Source: Lysobacter helvus (GTDB lineage Bacteria > Pseudomonadota > Gammaproteobacteria > Xanthomonadales > Xanthomonadaceae). From it: a DNA stretch of 64,000 bases. Every line of letters begins with the position of its first letter. The first letter of the stretch is position 1. Below the pieces are notes generated by a model that was not told the origin of the DNA, searched no databases, and was given only the letters and a program-made list of their open reading frames with translations. The position numbers and the translations under genes were made by a program. The stretch lies in NCBI RefSeq assembly GCF_018406645.1, contig NZ_AP024546.1:2790001-2854000 (forward strand), read 5' to 3'. Shown piece by piece: positions 39,610-50,533 of this stretch.

Positions 39610-40568
39610 TTCCTCAGGTCCATGCCCGCGTACAGCGATGCGACCTGCGGGTAGCCGTTGAACAGCTTCGTCGGGATGCGTTCTGCAAACAGCTTGCTCG
39701 CGGTGCCGGCGATGCGGCGCTCGGTCTTCTGGCTCCAGCGCGGATGGTCGACGTTCGGATTGACGTTGGAGAAGAAGCCGTACTCGCTCGGCTGCGAGGC
39801 GTGCCACGCGGTCTCCGGCATCTTCTCGACGAACTCGATGCGCACGATCGACTTGATCCCCTTGAACCCGTACTTCCACGGCACGAGCAGTCGCAGCGGC
39901 GCACCGTTCTGCTGCGGCAACGCCTTGCCGTAGAGCCCGGTGGCCAGGAACGCGAGCGGATGCATGGCCTCGTCGATGCGCAGGCCTTCGCGGTACGGCC
40001 AGTCGAGGATCGGATAGCGGATGCCCGGCATCTGCACCGGATCGCCCAGCGTCACGAAGGCCACGTACTTCGCCTTCGAGGTGGGCTCGAATCGCTTGAG
40101 CACCGGGCCCAGCGGCACGCCGAGCCACGGGATCACCATCGACCAGCCTTCCACGCAGCGCAGCCGGTAGATGCGTTCCTCGGGCTTGAAGCCCTTCAGC
40201 AGGTCGTCGAGCGACAGGCGGCCGGGCTTGGCGCATTCGCCGCCGACCAGGACGGTCCAGGGTTTGGTGCGCAGGGTTTTCTTCGCCTGCGACGGGTCGG
40301 CCTTGCCGCTGCCGAACTCGTAGAAGTTGTTGTAGCTGGTGGCGTCTTCGAAACGCGTCAGCTCTTCCGTGGTGCGGAAGCCGGAACTCGCCTGTGCCGG
40401 GGTCACGATGGTCTTCGACGGCGGCGGCGGGGGCGCGGCATCGCTGCAGCCCGACAGCGCCAGGGTGGGCATCGCGGCGAAGGCAGCCAGCAGCCGTCGG
40501 CGATCGGCGTAGACCGCCTCGTCGGTGATCTGCGAAGCGGGGATGTTGAGGGCGTCGCGCAGGCTCAT
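39600..40568 (-). CDS. msrP: MsrP, periplasmic protein-methionine-sulfoxide reductase catalytic subunit
   Basis: A molybdopterin enzyme of the sulfite-oxidase fold (322 aa) that repairs oxidised methionine in envelope proteins. ATG 40568 opens [21 protein letters not shown] twin-arginine type region ([20 protein letters not shown]) leads export. The molybdenum ligand is Cys138 in [19 protein letters not shown]-like [20 protein letters not shown] and NFYEFGSGK are family hallmarks. It precedes msrQ in one operon. Confidence 0.92.
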   Translation of the reverse strand: MSLRDALNIPASQITDEAVYADRRRLLAAFAAMPTLALSGCSDAAPPPPPSKTIVTPAQASSGFRTTEELTRFEDATSYNNFYEFGSGKADPSQAKKTLRTKPWTVLVGGECAKPGRLSLDDLLKGFKPEERIYRLRCVEGWSMVIPWLGVPLGPVLKRFEPTSKAKYVAFVTLGDPVQMPGIRYPILDWPYREGLRIDEAMHPLAFLATGLYGKALPQQNGAPLRLLVPWKYGFKGIKSIVRIEFVEKMPETAWHASQPSEYGFFSNVNPNVDHPRWSQKTERRIAGTASKLFAERIPTKLFNGYPQVASLYAGMDLRKWF

Positions 40569-40708
40569 GTCGGGCTCCTTTGGTAGAGCAATTCGCCCGA
40601 GGGCACCGGAAGGTTACGTGCGAAAGCATCCAGCGGATGCGAAGAGTGCTTCCACTCCAATTCTCCTGTTGCATACTGGCCCGCCACCATTCAGGAGCTT
40701 TCGCCGAC

Positions 40709-41794
40709 ATGTCCCGCGCCTACAACTTCAGCGCCGGTCCGGCGACCCTTCCCGAACCGGTGTTGCGCCAGGCGCAGTCGGAAATGCTGGAGTGGCGCGA
40801 CGCGGGTGCGTCGATCGTCGAGATCAGCCATCGCGGGCCGGAGTTCCTCGAAGTCGCCACCAGCGCCGAGCGCGCGTTGCGCGCGCTGCTCTCCATCCCC
40901 GACGACTACGCGGTCCTGTTCACCCAGGGCGGCGCCACCACGCAGCAGGCGCTGATCCCGCTCAACTTCGCGCAGCCGGGCCAGCCGGCCGATTACGTCG
41001 TGACCGGGCACTGGGGCAAGACGGCGCTGAAGCAGGCCGGGCCGTACGTGGCCACGCATGTCGCGGCCAGCAGCGAGGCCGACGGCTATCGCAACATTCC
41101 CGCGCGCAGCACCTGGCAGTTCGCCGCCGATGCGGCGTACGTGCACATCACCGCCAACGAAACCATCCACGGCGTCGAGTTCCGCGAGATCCCGGACGTC
41201 GGCGACGTGCCGCTGGTCGCGGACTTCAGCTCCTCGATCGCCAGCGAACCGTTGGACATCGGCAAGTTCGGCGTGATCTACGCCGGCGCGCAGAAGAACC
41301 TGGGGCCGGTCGGCATCAGCGTCACCATCGTCCGCCGCGACCTGCTGGAACGCGCCGGCCAGCCGCGCGCCGACATCTTCGACTACCGCTCGCAGCTCAA
41401 GGGCGAGTCGATGCTCAACACGCCGCCCACCTGGAACTGGTACATGCTCGGCCTCACCGTGCAGTGGATGCTGGACGAAGGCGGCGTGGCCGAGTTCGCG
41501 CAGCGCAACGCGCGCAAGTCGGCGCTGCTGTATTCGGCGATCGACGAGAGCGGCGGCTTCTATCGCAACGAAGTCGACCCGGCCGTCCGGTCGCGCATGA
41601 ACGTGCCGTTCTTCCTCAAGGATGAAGCGCTCGACAAACCCTTCCTGTCCGAAGCCAAGGACGCCGGCTTGATCGCGCTCAAGGGCCACCGCGTGATCGG
41701 CGGCATGCGCGCGTCGATCTACAACGCGATGCCCGAGGCGGGCGTGCAGGCGCTGGCCGATTTCATGCGGGACTTCATGCGGCGCCATGGCTAA
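40709..41794 (+). CDS. serC: Phosphoserine aminotransferase
   Basis: SerC makes 3-phosphoserine from 3-phosphohydroxypyruvate and also serves pyridoxal phosphate synthesis. The 361-aa protein opens [20 protein letters not shown]. The PLP lysine is Lys196 in [12 protein letters not shown], with HRGPEF and [10 protein letters not shown] at expected places and RASIYNAMP near the end. AGGAG lies at 40693-40697. It overlaps pheA by 8 bp and starts the serC-pheA-hisC-aroA operon. Confidence 0.97.
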   Translation: MSRAYNFSAGPATLPEPVLRQAQSEMLEWRDAGASIVEISHRGPEFLEVATSAERALRALLSIPDDYAVLFTQGGATTQQALIPLNFAQPGQPADYVVTGHWGKTALKQAGPYVATHVAASSEADGYRNIPARSTWQFAADAAYVHITANETIHGVEFREIPDVGDVPLVADFSSSIASEPLDIGKFGVIYAGAQKNLGPVGISVTIVRRDLLERAGQPRADIFDYRSQLKGESMLNTPPTWNWYMLGLTVQWMLDEGGVAEFAQRNARKSALLYSAIDESGGFYRNEVDPAVRSRMNVPFFLKDEALDKPFLSEAKDAGLIALKGHRVIGGMRASIYNAMPEAGVQALADFMRDFMRRHG

Positions 41795-42950
41795 GGCGAA
41801 ACCGCCGTCGAAGGCGAAACCCGCGCCGCGCACCAAACGCGTGGCTGCGGCGGTGCCGGAGTCGCTGGGCGCGCAACCGGATCTTGCGGCGGTGCGCGCG
41901 CAGATCGATGGCATCGATCGCGAGATCCAATCCCTGATCGCCGAACGCGCCCTGTGGGCGCGGCAGGTCGGCAAGGCGAAGGGCAAGCTCGCCGCCGCGG
42001 TGGATTACTACCGGCCCGAACGCGAAGCGCAGGTACTGCGCCGCGTGGTGGACCGCAACGAAGGCCCGCTGGCCGACGACGTGCTGGTGCGGCTGTTCCG
42101 CGAAATCATGTCCGCGTGCCTGGCGCAGCAGGAACCGCTGAAAGTCGGTTACCTCGGGCCGGAAGGCACGTTCTCGCAGCAGGCGGTGCACAAGCACTTC
42201 GGCCATTCGGCGAAAGGGCTGCCGCTGGCGAGCGTGGAGGAAGTGTTCGACGAGGTCGCCGCGGGGCACGCCGATTTCGGCGTGGTGCCGGTGGAGAACT
42301 CGGGGCAGGGCACCATCCAGTCGACGCTCGACATGTTCATCACCTCGCCGCTGAAGATTTGCGGCGAAGTGGAATTGCGCGTCCATCAATACTTGCTGTC
42401 GCGCACGGGGCATATCGAAGACATCGAACGCGTGTATTCGCACGGGTTGTCGCTCGCGCAGTGCCGCGGGTGGTTGCGGCAGCACCTGCCGCAGGCGGAG
42501 AAGCATGCGGTGGCCAGCAATGCGGAAGCGGCGCGGCGTGCGCGCAACGCGGATGACTCGGCGGCGATCGCCGGCGAGAACGCGGGGCACGTGTACGGAT
42601 TGAAAGTGGTGGCGGGGCCGATCGAGGATCGCCCGGACAACACGACGCGGTTCCTGGTGATCGGGCGGGCGCTGTTCCCGCCGTCCGGACATGACCGCAC
42701 GTCGATCATGGTGTTCGTGCGCGACCAGCCGGGCGCGCTGTTCAAGGTGCTGGAACCGCTGGCGCGTCGCGGCATCAGCATGAACCGCATCGAGTCGCGG
42801 CCCGCGCATACCGGGCTGTGGCAGTACGCGTTCTTCATCGATGCGGGCGGGCACGTGGAAGAGTCGCCGTTGCGCGATGCGCTGGCGGACCTGGAAGACT
42901 TTGCCGAGAACGTCACCGTGCTGGGGTCGTATCCGGTGGCCGTGCCATGA
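41787..42950 (+). CDS. pheA: Bifunctional chorismate mutase/prephenate dehydratase (P-protein)
   Basis: This enzyme converts chorismate to prephenate and then phenylpyruvate for phenylalanine (387 aa). A basic, Pro/Lys-rich leader of about 30 residues precedes the chorismate mutase domain (32-115). Prephenate dehydratase begins at [13 protein letters not shown] (121-133) and includes NTTRFLVIG; the ACT domain (about 310-387) carries [13 protein letters not shown] for feedback by phenylalanine. The long leader is unusual; a later start is possible, but no better ribosome site is seen. Confidence 0.95.
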   Translation: MAKAKPPSKAKPAPRTKRVAAAVPESLGAQPDLAAVRAQIDGIDREIQSLIAERALWARQVGKAKGKLAAAVDYYRPEREAQVLRRVVDRNEGPLADDVLVRLFREIMSACLAQQEPLKVGYLGPEGTFSQQAVHKHFGHSAKGLPLASVEEVFDEVAAGHADFGVVPVENSGQGTIQSTLDMFITSPLKICGEVELRVHQYLLSRTGHIEDIERVYSHGLSLAQCRGWLRQHLPQAEKHAVASNAEAARRARNADDSAAIAGENAGHVYGLKVVAGPIEDRPDNTTRFLVIGRALFPPSGHDRTSIMVFVRDQPGALFKVLEPLARRGISMNRIESRPAHTGLWQYAFFIDAGGHVEESPLRDALADLEDFAENVTVLGSYPVAVP

Positions 42951-44062
42951 CTTCAGACGGTGTGGGTTTCGAAGCGCTGGCGCAGCCCGGCATTCGTGGA
43001 TTGCGCGCCTACGATCCCGGCCACGATCTCGTGGCGTGGCGGCGGCGCGTGGGGCCGGGGTTGATCGAACTCGGGTCGAATGAAAATCCCTGGGGCCCAT
43101 CGGCGGCCGCCCGCGATGCGGTGCTGGATTGTTTGCACTCGCTGCATCGGTATCCCGATCCGCTGGGCGGCGACTTGAAACGCGCCCTGGCCGCGAAACT
43201 CGGCGTCGAAGTCCCGCAACTCCTGCTTGGCAACGGCTCGCATGAATTGCTGATGCAGGTGGGGCAGGTGTTCGCGGGTGCGGGCGATGAGATCGTGGCG
43301 TCGGAGTTCGGCTTCGCGGTGTATGCGTTGGCGGCGCAAGCCGCGGGTGCGACGCTCGTGCGCGCGCCGGCATTGCCGCGATCGCATGCGATGCCGCGCG
43401 GACATGACCTCGACGCATTGGCCGACGCGATCACGCCGCGCACGCGCGTGGTGTATCTCGCCAATCCCAACAATCCGACGGGCACATGGTTCGCCATCGA
43501 CGCGCTCGCCGCGTTCCTGGCGCGCGTGCCCGACACGGTGATCGTCGTGGTCGACGAGGCGTACGCGGAATTCGTCGACGATGGCGCGACCGCGTTGTCG
43601 CTGCTTCCTTCGCATCCCAACCTCGTGGTCACGCGCACCTTCAGCAAGGCGCATGCGCTGGCGGGCTTGCGCGTGGGGTATGCGGTCGCGCATCCCGGCT
43701 GGGTCGCGGTGATGGAGCGCGTGCGTGAAAGCTTCAACGTGAACCTGGTGGGCCTGGCGGCGGCGGAAGCCGCGCTGGCCGACGACGCGCACATGCGCTG
43801 GGCACTCGCGCGCAACGCCGAGGAGCGTGCGAAGCTCAGCGAGGCGTTGTCGTCGCGCGGGTGGTTCGTGCATCCGTCGATGACCAATTTCCTGCTGGTC
43901 GAATTCGGCGCCGACACGCCGATGTTCGAAGCCGGCCTGCTCGAACGTGGCCTCGTGCTGCGCCCCATGGGCGGGTATGGTCTGCCGCAGTGCCTGCGCA
44001 TCACGGTGGGCGATCGCGACGAAAACCGGCGGCTCCTCGCCGCCCTGGATGAGATGCGATGA
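42947..44062 (+). CDS. hisC: Histidinol-phosphate aminotransferase family (HisC-like)
   Basis: A PLP aminotransferase (371 aa) of the HisC family: NENPWGPS, LANPNNPTGTWF, DEAYAEF and PLP Lys234 in RTFSKAHALAGLRVGY. In this position, between pheA and aroA, such enzymes often act on aromatic keto acids as well as imidazole-acetol phosphate; which one applies cannot be told here. ATG 42947 overlaps the pheA stop (ATGA), indicating coupled translation. Confidence 0.9.
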   Translation: MTSDGVGFEALAQPGIRGLRAYDPGHDLVAWRRRVGPGLIELGSNENPWGPSAAARDAVLDCLHSLHRYPDPLGGDLKRALAAKLGVEVPQLLLGNGSHELLMQVGQVFAGAGDEIVASEFGFAVYALAAQAAGATLVRAPALPRSHAMPRGHDLDALADAITPRTRVVYLANPNNPTGTWFAIDALAAFLARVPDTVIVVVDEAYAEFVDDGATALSLLPSHPNLVVTRTFSKAHALAGLRVGYAVAHPGWVAVMERVRESFNVNLVGLAAAEAALADDAHMRWALARNAEERAKLSEALSSRGWFVHPSMTNFLLVEFGADTPMFEAGLLERGLVLRPMGGYGLPQCLRITVGDRDENRRLLAALDEMR

Positions 44063-45378
44063 ACGCGAAGGACCCGCTGCAACAGGACTGGATCGCCGCA
44101 CGCGGGACGCCGTTGCACGGCGTGCTGGACGTGCCGGGCGACAAGTCCGTCTCGCACCGCGCGATCATGCTGGCGGCGCTGGCCGATGGCACGTCGCAGA
44201 TCGATGGGTTCCTCGAAGGCGAAGACACGCGCGCGACCGCGGCGATCTTCGAACGGCTCGGCGTGAAGATCGAAGTGCCGGCCTCGCGCACGCGCATCGT
44301 GCATGGCGTGGGCCTGGATGGTTTGAGCGCACCGCATTCGCCGCTGGATTGCGGCAACGCGGGGACGGGCATGCGCTTGCTGGCGGGCTTGTTCGCCGCG
44401 CAGGCGTTCGACAGCGTGCTGATCGGCGATTCGTCGCTGACGCGGCGGCCGATGCGGCGCGTGCTGGATCCGCTGTCGCGCATGGGCGCGAAGATCGCCG
44501 CGCACGATGGTTTCCCGCCGCTGCGCATCACCGGCGGCCAGGAACTGCAGGGCATCGTATACAGCTCGGAGATCGCGAGCGCGCAGGTGAAGTCTGCGGT
44601 GCTGCTGGCGGGCCTGTACGCGAAGGGCGAAACGCGCGTGCAGGAGCCGCATCCCACGCGCGACTACACCGAGCGGATGCTGCAGGCGTTCGGCTGGCCG
44701 GTGGAATTCTCGCCGGGCCTGGTGCGCCTGCCGGGAGGGCATCGGTTGACGGCGGCGCATGTGTCGGTGCCGGCGGATTTCTCGTCGGCGGCGTTCTTCC
44801 TCGTGGCTGCGAGCCTGATCCCGGAATCGGACGTCACCTTGCGTCGCGTCGGCATGAACCCGCGGCGCACCGGGTTGCTGCGCGTGTTGCGCGAGATGGG
44901 CGCGCAGATCGAGGAAACCGATGCAGGCGAGGAGGGCGGTGAAGCGCTCGCCGACCTGCGCGTGCGCCACGCCCCGTTGCATGGCATCGAAATTCCGCGC
45001 GACGCAGTGCCGGACATGATCGACGAGTTCCCCGCGTTGTTCGTCGCGGCCGCATGCGCGAAAGGCGCGACGGTGGTGCGTGGCGCCGCCGAGTTGCGCG
45101 TCAAGGAATCCGATCGCATCGCCACGATGGCCGCAGGCTTGCGCGCACTGGGCATCGAAATCGAAGAAGCCGCCGATGGCGCGACGATCCATGGCGGCAC
45201 GCTGCGCGGCGGCAGCCTGGCCTCGCAGGGCGATCATCGCGTGGCCATGGCGTTCGCGATCGCGGGCCAGTTGGCGGAGGACGAAGTGCGGATCGCGGAT
45301 GTGGCGAATGTGGCGACGTCGTTCCCGGCGTTCGATTCGCTGGCGCGCAAGTCCGGTTTCAACCTCCGCGCCGCATAA
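44059..45378 (+). CDS. aroA: 3-phosphoshikimate 1-carboxyvinyltransferase (EPSP synthase)
   Basis: AroA joins phosphoenolpyruvate to shikimate-3-phosphate in aromatic amino acid synthesis (439 aa). Visible motifs: GDKSVSHRAIMLAALADGTS, LDCGNAGTGMRLL, SSLTRRPMRRVLDPL, RVKESDRIATMAAGLRALG and GDHRVAMAFAIAG. The start overlaps the hisC stop (ATGA). Last gene of the operon; a strong hairpin repeat follows. Confidence 0.97.
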   Translation: MNAKDPLQQDWIAARGTPLHGVLDVPGDKSVSHRAIMLAALADGTSQIDGFLEGEDTRATAAIFERLGVKIEVPASRTRIVHGVGLDGLSAPHSPLDCGNAGTGMRLLAGLFAAQAFDSVLIGDSSLTRRPMRRVLDPLSRMGAKIAAHDGFPPLRITGGQELQGIVYSSEIASAQVKSAVLLAGLYAKGETRVQEPHPTRDYTERMLQAFGWPVEFSPGLVRLPGGHRLTAAHVSVPADFSSAAFFLVAASLIPESDVTLRRVGMNPRRTGLLRVLREMGAQIEETDAGEEGGEALADLRVRHAPLHGIEIPRDAVPDMIDEFPALFVAAACAKGATVVRGAAELRVKESDRIATMAAGLRALGIEIEEAADGATIHGGTLRGGSLASQGDHRVAMAFAIAGQLAEDEVRIADVANVATSFPAFDSLARKSGFNLRAA

Positions 45379-45383
45379 CCGCT

Positions 45384-45425
45384 TGTCTCCTCCCCGCTCC
45401 GCGGGGAGGCCGGGAGGGGACGCCC
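45384..45425 (-). repeat. Dispersed 40-bp palindromic repeat, copy B
   Basis: TGTCTCCTCCCCGCTCCGCG and GGGAGGCCGGGAGGGGACGC form the reverse complement of the element at 29485-29525 with about one base difference. It lies between the convergent aroA and TonB-family genes and probably acts as a terminator. Confidence 0.8.
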
Positions 45426-45440
45426 AGATCGCGTCGATCC

Positions 45441-47458
<2,018 letters not shown>

Positions 47459-47460
47459 AT

Positions 47461-47592
47461 CGGGACCGGGGACCGGGGACCAGGGACCGGGGACCAGGGA
47501 CCAGGGACCGGGGAAAAACAGAAAGCCGCGCATCGCTGCGCGGCTTTTTGCGTTTGACGTTCCTGGTCCCTCGTCCCTGGTCCCCGGTCCCG
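47461..47592. repeat. Inverted GGGACC microsatellites around a terminator
   Basis: The left arm (47461-47512) is a run of GGGACCGGGGACC/GGGACCAGGGACC units of about 10 bp. The right arm (47561-47592) is the inverse (CCTGGTCCCTCGTCCCTGGT and on). Together they can fold as a long stem enclosing the terminator at 47521-47548. Confidence 0.8.
47521..47548 (+). terminator. Intrinsic terminator after serS
   Basis: AAAGCCGCGC (47521-47530), loop ATCGCT, GCGCGGCTTT (47537-47546) and further T residues. The stem also starts with A residues, so it can work in both directions between convergent serS and azoR. Confidence 0.9.
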
Positions 47593-47596
47593 GCCT

Positions 47597-48178
47597 TTAC
47601 GCAGCTTCGCGCAACGGCACCGGAATGGCCGCATGTGCTGCCTTCAACGCATCCTCGCGATGCTGCGGCGAATACGCCACGCCTTCGGCACGCACGAAGG
47701 TGATGTCGGTGACGCCCAGGAATCCGAACACCTGACGCAGGTAGGCTTCCTGGAAATCCGCCGGGCTCGTGTCGCCGTACATGCCGCCGCGACCGCTGGC
47801 GATCACCAGCGTCTTGCCACCGGCCAGGCCTTCGGGCCCGTTCTCGGTGTAGCGGAACGTCTTGCCGGCCACCGCCACGCGGTCGATCCAGGCCTTCAGC
47901 GTCGACGGGATACCGAAGTTGTACATGGGCGCCCCGATCACGATGACGTCGCTGGCGAGGAACTGGTCCATCGTCGCGTCGCCGTCGGCCTTGGCGGCCA
48001 CGTCGGCGCCGGTGAGGACCTCGCCGGTGAGGTGGGGGAGGGGATTGTTGTCGAGATCGCGATAATCGACCGTCAGACCCGGGACAGCATCCTGCCAACG
48101 CGCGACAATCGCCGCGCTCAGCTCGCGGGTGACGGAGTTCGCGCCCAGGGCGCTGGAGTCGAGATGGAGGAGCTTCAT
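47597..48178 (-). CDS. azoR: FMN-dependent NADH-azoreductase
   Basis: A flavodoxin-fold quinone/azo reductase (193 aa), ATG 48178, opening [23 protein letters not shown]-binding features are [13 protein letters not shown] (9-21), [20 protein letters not shown] and ASGRGGMYG. It detoxifies quinones using NADH and likely responds to thiol or quinone stress. Divergent from the LysR gene, which probably controls it. Confidence 0.93.
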   Translation of the reverse strand: MKLLHLDSSALGANSVTRELSAAIVARWQDAVPGLTVDYRDLDNNPLPHLTGEVLTGADVAAKADGDATMDQFLASDVIVIGAPMYNFGIPSTLKAWIDRVAVAGKTFRYTENGPEGLAGGKTLVIASGRGGMYGDTSPADFQEAYLRQVFGFLGVTDITFVRAEGVAYSPQHREDALKAAHAAIPVPLREAA

Positions 48179-48254
48179 GGCGGTGCCTCGATGCAAGGCA
48201 GCGGGGTTGCTGCGTTGGGACGTAAGGTAGGCCGTTGCATCCATGGAATAAAGG

Positions 48255-48300
48255 CGGCCTAGCATCACGTATTGTTGCAATTGTAGGATGATGGCTGTCC
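48255..48300. promoter_or_regulatory. Probable LysR-type operator/promoter between azoR and its regulator
   Basis: The 166-bp divergent region holds an AT-rich island CACGTATTGTTGCAATTGTA (48266-48285). It includes the inverted repeat ATTG-TTG-CAAT (48271-48281). LysR proteins usually bind such T-n11-A sites between divergent genes; the exact site is inference. Confidence 0.45.
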
Positions 48301-48344
48301 AAGCTCAGCCATACGGACCGCCTTTCACGGTTAAAGGGAGCGCC

Positions 48345-49349
48345 ATGCAGGACCTCAACGATCTCTATTACTTCTCCGCCGTCGTCGACAACGGCGGTTT
48401 CGCCGCGGCCGAACGCGCGCTCGGCATCCCGAAGTCGCGCCTCTCGCGCCGCATCAGCGCGCTGGAGAACGAACTCGGCGTGCGCCTGCTGCAGCGTTCG
48501 ACGCGCCGCTTCGCCGTCACCGACGTCGGCAACGCCGTGCACCGGCATGCGCAATCGATGCTGGAAGAAGCGAAGGCCGCGCGCGAAGTCGTGGATCGCC
48601 TGAGCTCCGAACCGCGCGGCGTGATCCGCCTGAGCCTGCCCGTGAGCATCGCGCAGCAAATGGTGCCGCAGCTGATGCCCGAGTTCCTGGCCAAGTACCC
48701 GCAGGTGCGCGTGCAACTGCACGTGAGCAACCGCCGCGTGGACGTGATCAACGAAGGCTTCGACCTCGCCATCCGCGTGCGCAACAAACTCGACGACGAC
48801 GGCAGCCTGGTGCTGCGCACCTTCGGCCAGATCCAGGAACTGCTGGTCGCCAGCCCCGCGTACCTCGATCGCGCCGGCCGCCCGACCGCCCCCGAAGAAC
48901 TGAAAGACCACGTCACGCTCAGCATGAACGAAGACGAGGCGCGTCAGCGCTGGGAACTGCAGGACGCCAGCGGCGAATCGCGCCGCATCGAGTTGAAGCC
49001 GCGCCTCTCCGGCTTCGACTTCCCGATGCTCATGGCCCTCGCACGCCAGGGCATGGGCATCACCATGCTGCCGGAAACCCTGTGCGCCGAAGCCATCCGC
49101 GCCGGCGAACTCGAAGTCGTCCTCCCCGCATGGCGCCTCCCGCAAGGCATCGCCCACCTCGTCTTCGCCTCGCGCCGCGGCCTGCTCCCCGCCGTGCGCG
49201 CCATGATCGACTACCTCGCCGAACGCATGCCCGCGTTGATCGAAGAATCCAGCCTCCACTGCCGCAACTGCGCCCCCGCAGACAAGGCCAACGGCAACGG
49301 AAAAGAACGCCGCAAACCCGCGCCCCCCATCGTCGCCCCCGCACGCTAA
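48345..49349 (+). CDS. LysR family transcriptional regulator (334 aa)
   Basis: ATG 48345 follows AAAGGGAG and opens MQDLNDLYYFSAVVDNGGFA. The winged HTH covers residues 5-63 (AAAERALGIPKSRLSRRISA); the effector domain follows from about 90 to 300. A Cys pair near the end (LHCRNC) and a basic, Pro-rich tail are extra. By position it should regulate azoR, probably in response to quinone-like compounds. Confidence 0.92.
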   Translation: MQDLNDLYYFSAVVDNGGFAAAERALGIPKSRLSRRISALENELGVRLLQRSTRRFAVTDVGNAVHRHAQSMLEEAKAAREVVDRLSSEPRGVIRLSLPVSIAQQMVPQLMPEFLAKYPQVRVQLHVSNRRVDVINEGFDLAIRVRNKLDDDGSLVLRTFGQIQELLVASPAYLDRAGRPTAPEELKDHVTLSMNEDEARQRWELQDASGESRRIELKPRLSGFDFPMLMALARQGMGITMLPETLCAEAIRAGELEVVLPAWRLPQGIAHLVFASRRGLLPAVRAMIDYLAERMPALIEESSLHCRNCAPADKANGNGKERRKPAPPIVAPAR

Positions 49350-49482
49350 CGACGCGCTGCTCTTGCTTGCCGCGAAAGCAATGATTGGGTTGCGCGTGCG
49401 TCACACGCACGCCAGCGACCTCGAATCAAGGTCGGCCCCTTGATCGAAAAGGCTCGAATGGTGATGCCCCAGCCCGTGGTGG

Positions 49483-49523
49483 GGTGAGAATTTTCGCCGC
49501 CACGTCGGCGAGAAATTCTTACC
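49483..49523 (+). other. Long hairpin in the convergent gap after the LysR gene
   Basis: GGTGAGAATTTTCGCCG (49483-49499) pairs with CGGCGAGAAATTCTTACC (49506-49523): 17 aligned pairs with one G-bulge and one mismatch, loop CCACGT. It lacks a T tract, so it could be a 3' UTR structure or part of a small RNA. The rest of 49350-49622 contains a REP-like CCCCGCCTTCGCGGGAATGA (49593-49612). Confidence 0.6.
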
Positions 49524-49622
49524 ACGCCGCGGGTTCGGGCGACGCGGACTTCACCTCTAGCGGGCTTTTGCAGTGATGCTGAGCGAAGAGCCGGATCCCC
49601 GCCTTCGCGGGAATGACGAGCG

Positions 49623-49928
49623 TCAACCCGACGCAGCCACCTCGTAATGCACGACCTTCGTCTCGTACTCGAGCAAGAACGCCGCATCCTCCTCGTAATA
49701 CTTCGCCCGCTCCACATCCTCCCCCGCAAACGCCGCGATCGCCTCCATCGACGCCCAATGCGTCAACGTAATGAAGTGCGTCACATCCCCATCCTCGCGC
49801 CGCAACAACTGCACCCCAACGTTGCCCGGCACGCTGCGATAGTCGGCAATCGCCCGCGCCTCCAGGAACGCCAGGTACGCATCCGCCTGCGAAGCAAGCA
49901 CACGCCCATGCCACATGCGAACGATCAT
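49623..49928 (-). CDS. Antibiotic biosynthesis monooxygenase (ABM) domain protein (101 aa)
   Basis: ATG 49928 opens MIVRMWHGRVLASQADAYLA. The ferredoxin-like ABM pattern is visible: MWHGRV, then GNVGVQLLRREDGDVTHFIT, then LTHWASMEAIAAFAGED. Such small proteins act as monooxygenases or haem-degrading or quinol enzymes; the substrate is unknown. A 32-bp gap separates it from the next operon. Confidence 0.8.
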   Translation of the reverse strand: MIVRMWHGRVLASQADAYLAFLEARAIADYRSVPGNVGVQLLRREDGDVTHFITLTHWASMEAIAAFAGEDVERAKYYEEDAAFLLEYETKVVHYEVAASG

Positions 49929-49960
49929 GACGGAAGACTCGTAGGGGAATCGCGCGAAAC

Positions 49961-50533
49961 TTAGCGCGCCGGCTGCACGATCGCTACCTGCATCGAATCC
50001 GGCGTCTGCTTCGCCGTCACCTGCAGCGTCCGCGTCTGTCCGCCCGCGCTCGCCACCAGTTCCGTGCGCCCCGGCTTGCGGACCTCGATCGTCACCACCC
50101 CATCGGCCTCGCGCGTCAGCGCCACCATCTCCGGATCGCGCGACGCCCAGTTGCCGCTGAGGTCCAGCGGATCACTGCCTTCATCGTCGATCGCCTGCAT
50201 CTTCGCCTGCACGACGAACTTGGTCCCTTCCTGCGCGAACGCATAACGCTCGGGTGTCACCCAGCGATCGCCCATGAACAGCCCGCTGGTGACGCTCGGG
50301 TCCAGGCGATAGGCCACGACCATGCGCGACTTCGGCACGCCGGCGATCACGCCTGGCGTCGTGCGTTGCGCTTCAGTCTGGACGTCGGCGTCGCTGCCCG
50401 CGGCAGCCGTCCCCGCCATCACCGCCCGCGCACTCGCCGTCGCTGCATGCGCGCGCTCGCGCTGCACCGTCGTCAATCCGAGCGCTGCAATCACCGCGAT
50501 GCCGACCAGCAGCGCCGTCGTGCGGGTGTTCAC
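49961..50533 (-). CDS. Exported Ig-like (Big-type) domain protein (190 aa)
   Basis: GTG 50533 overlaps the stop of the large peroxidase gene by 4 bp, so the two are coupled. It opens MNTRTTALLVGIAVIAALGL, a signal peptide or anchor. Residues about 70-185 have DPEMVALTREADGVVTIEVR and KPGRTELVASAGGQTRTLQV, typical of bacterial Ig-like domains. It may be a structural partner of the peroxidase. Confidence 0.65.
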   Translation of the reverse strand: MNTRTTALLVGIAVIAALGLTTVQRERAHAATASARAVMAGTAAAGSDADVQTEAQRTTPGVIAGVPKSRMVVAYRLDPSVTSGLFMGDRWVTPERYAFAQEGTKFVVQAKMQAIDDEGSDPLDLSGNWASRDPEMVALTREADGVVTIEVRKPGRTELVASAGGQTRTLQVTAKQTPDSMQVAIVQPAR

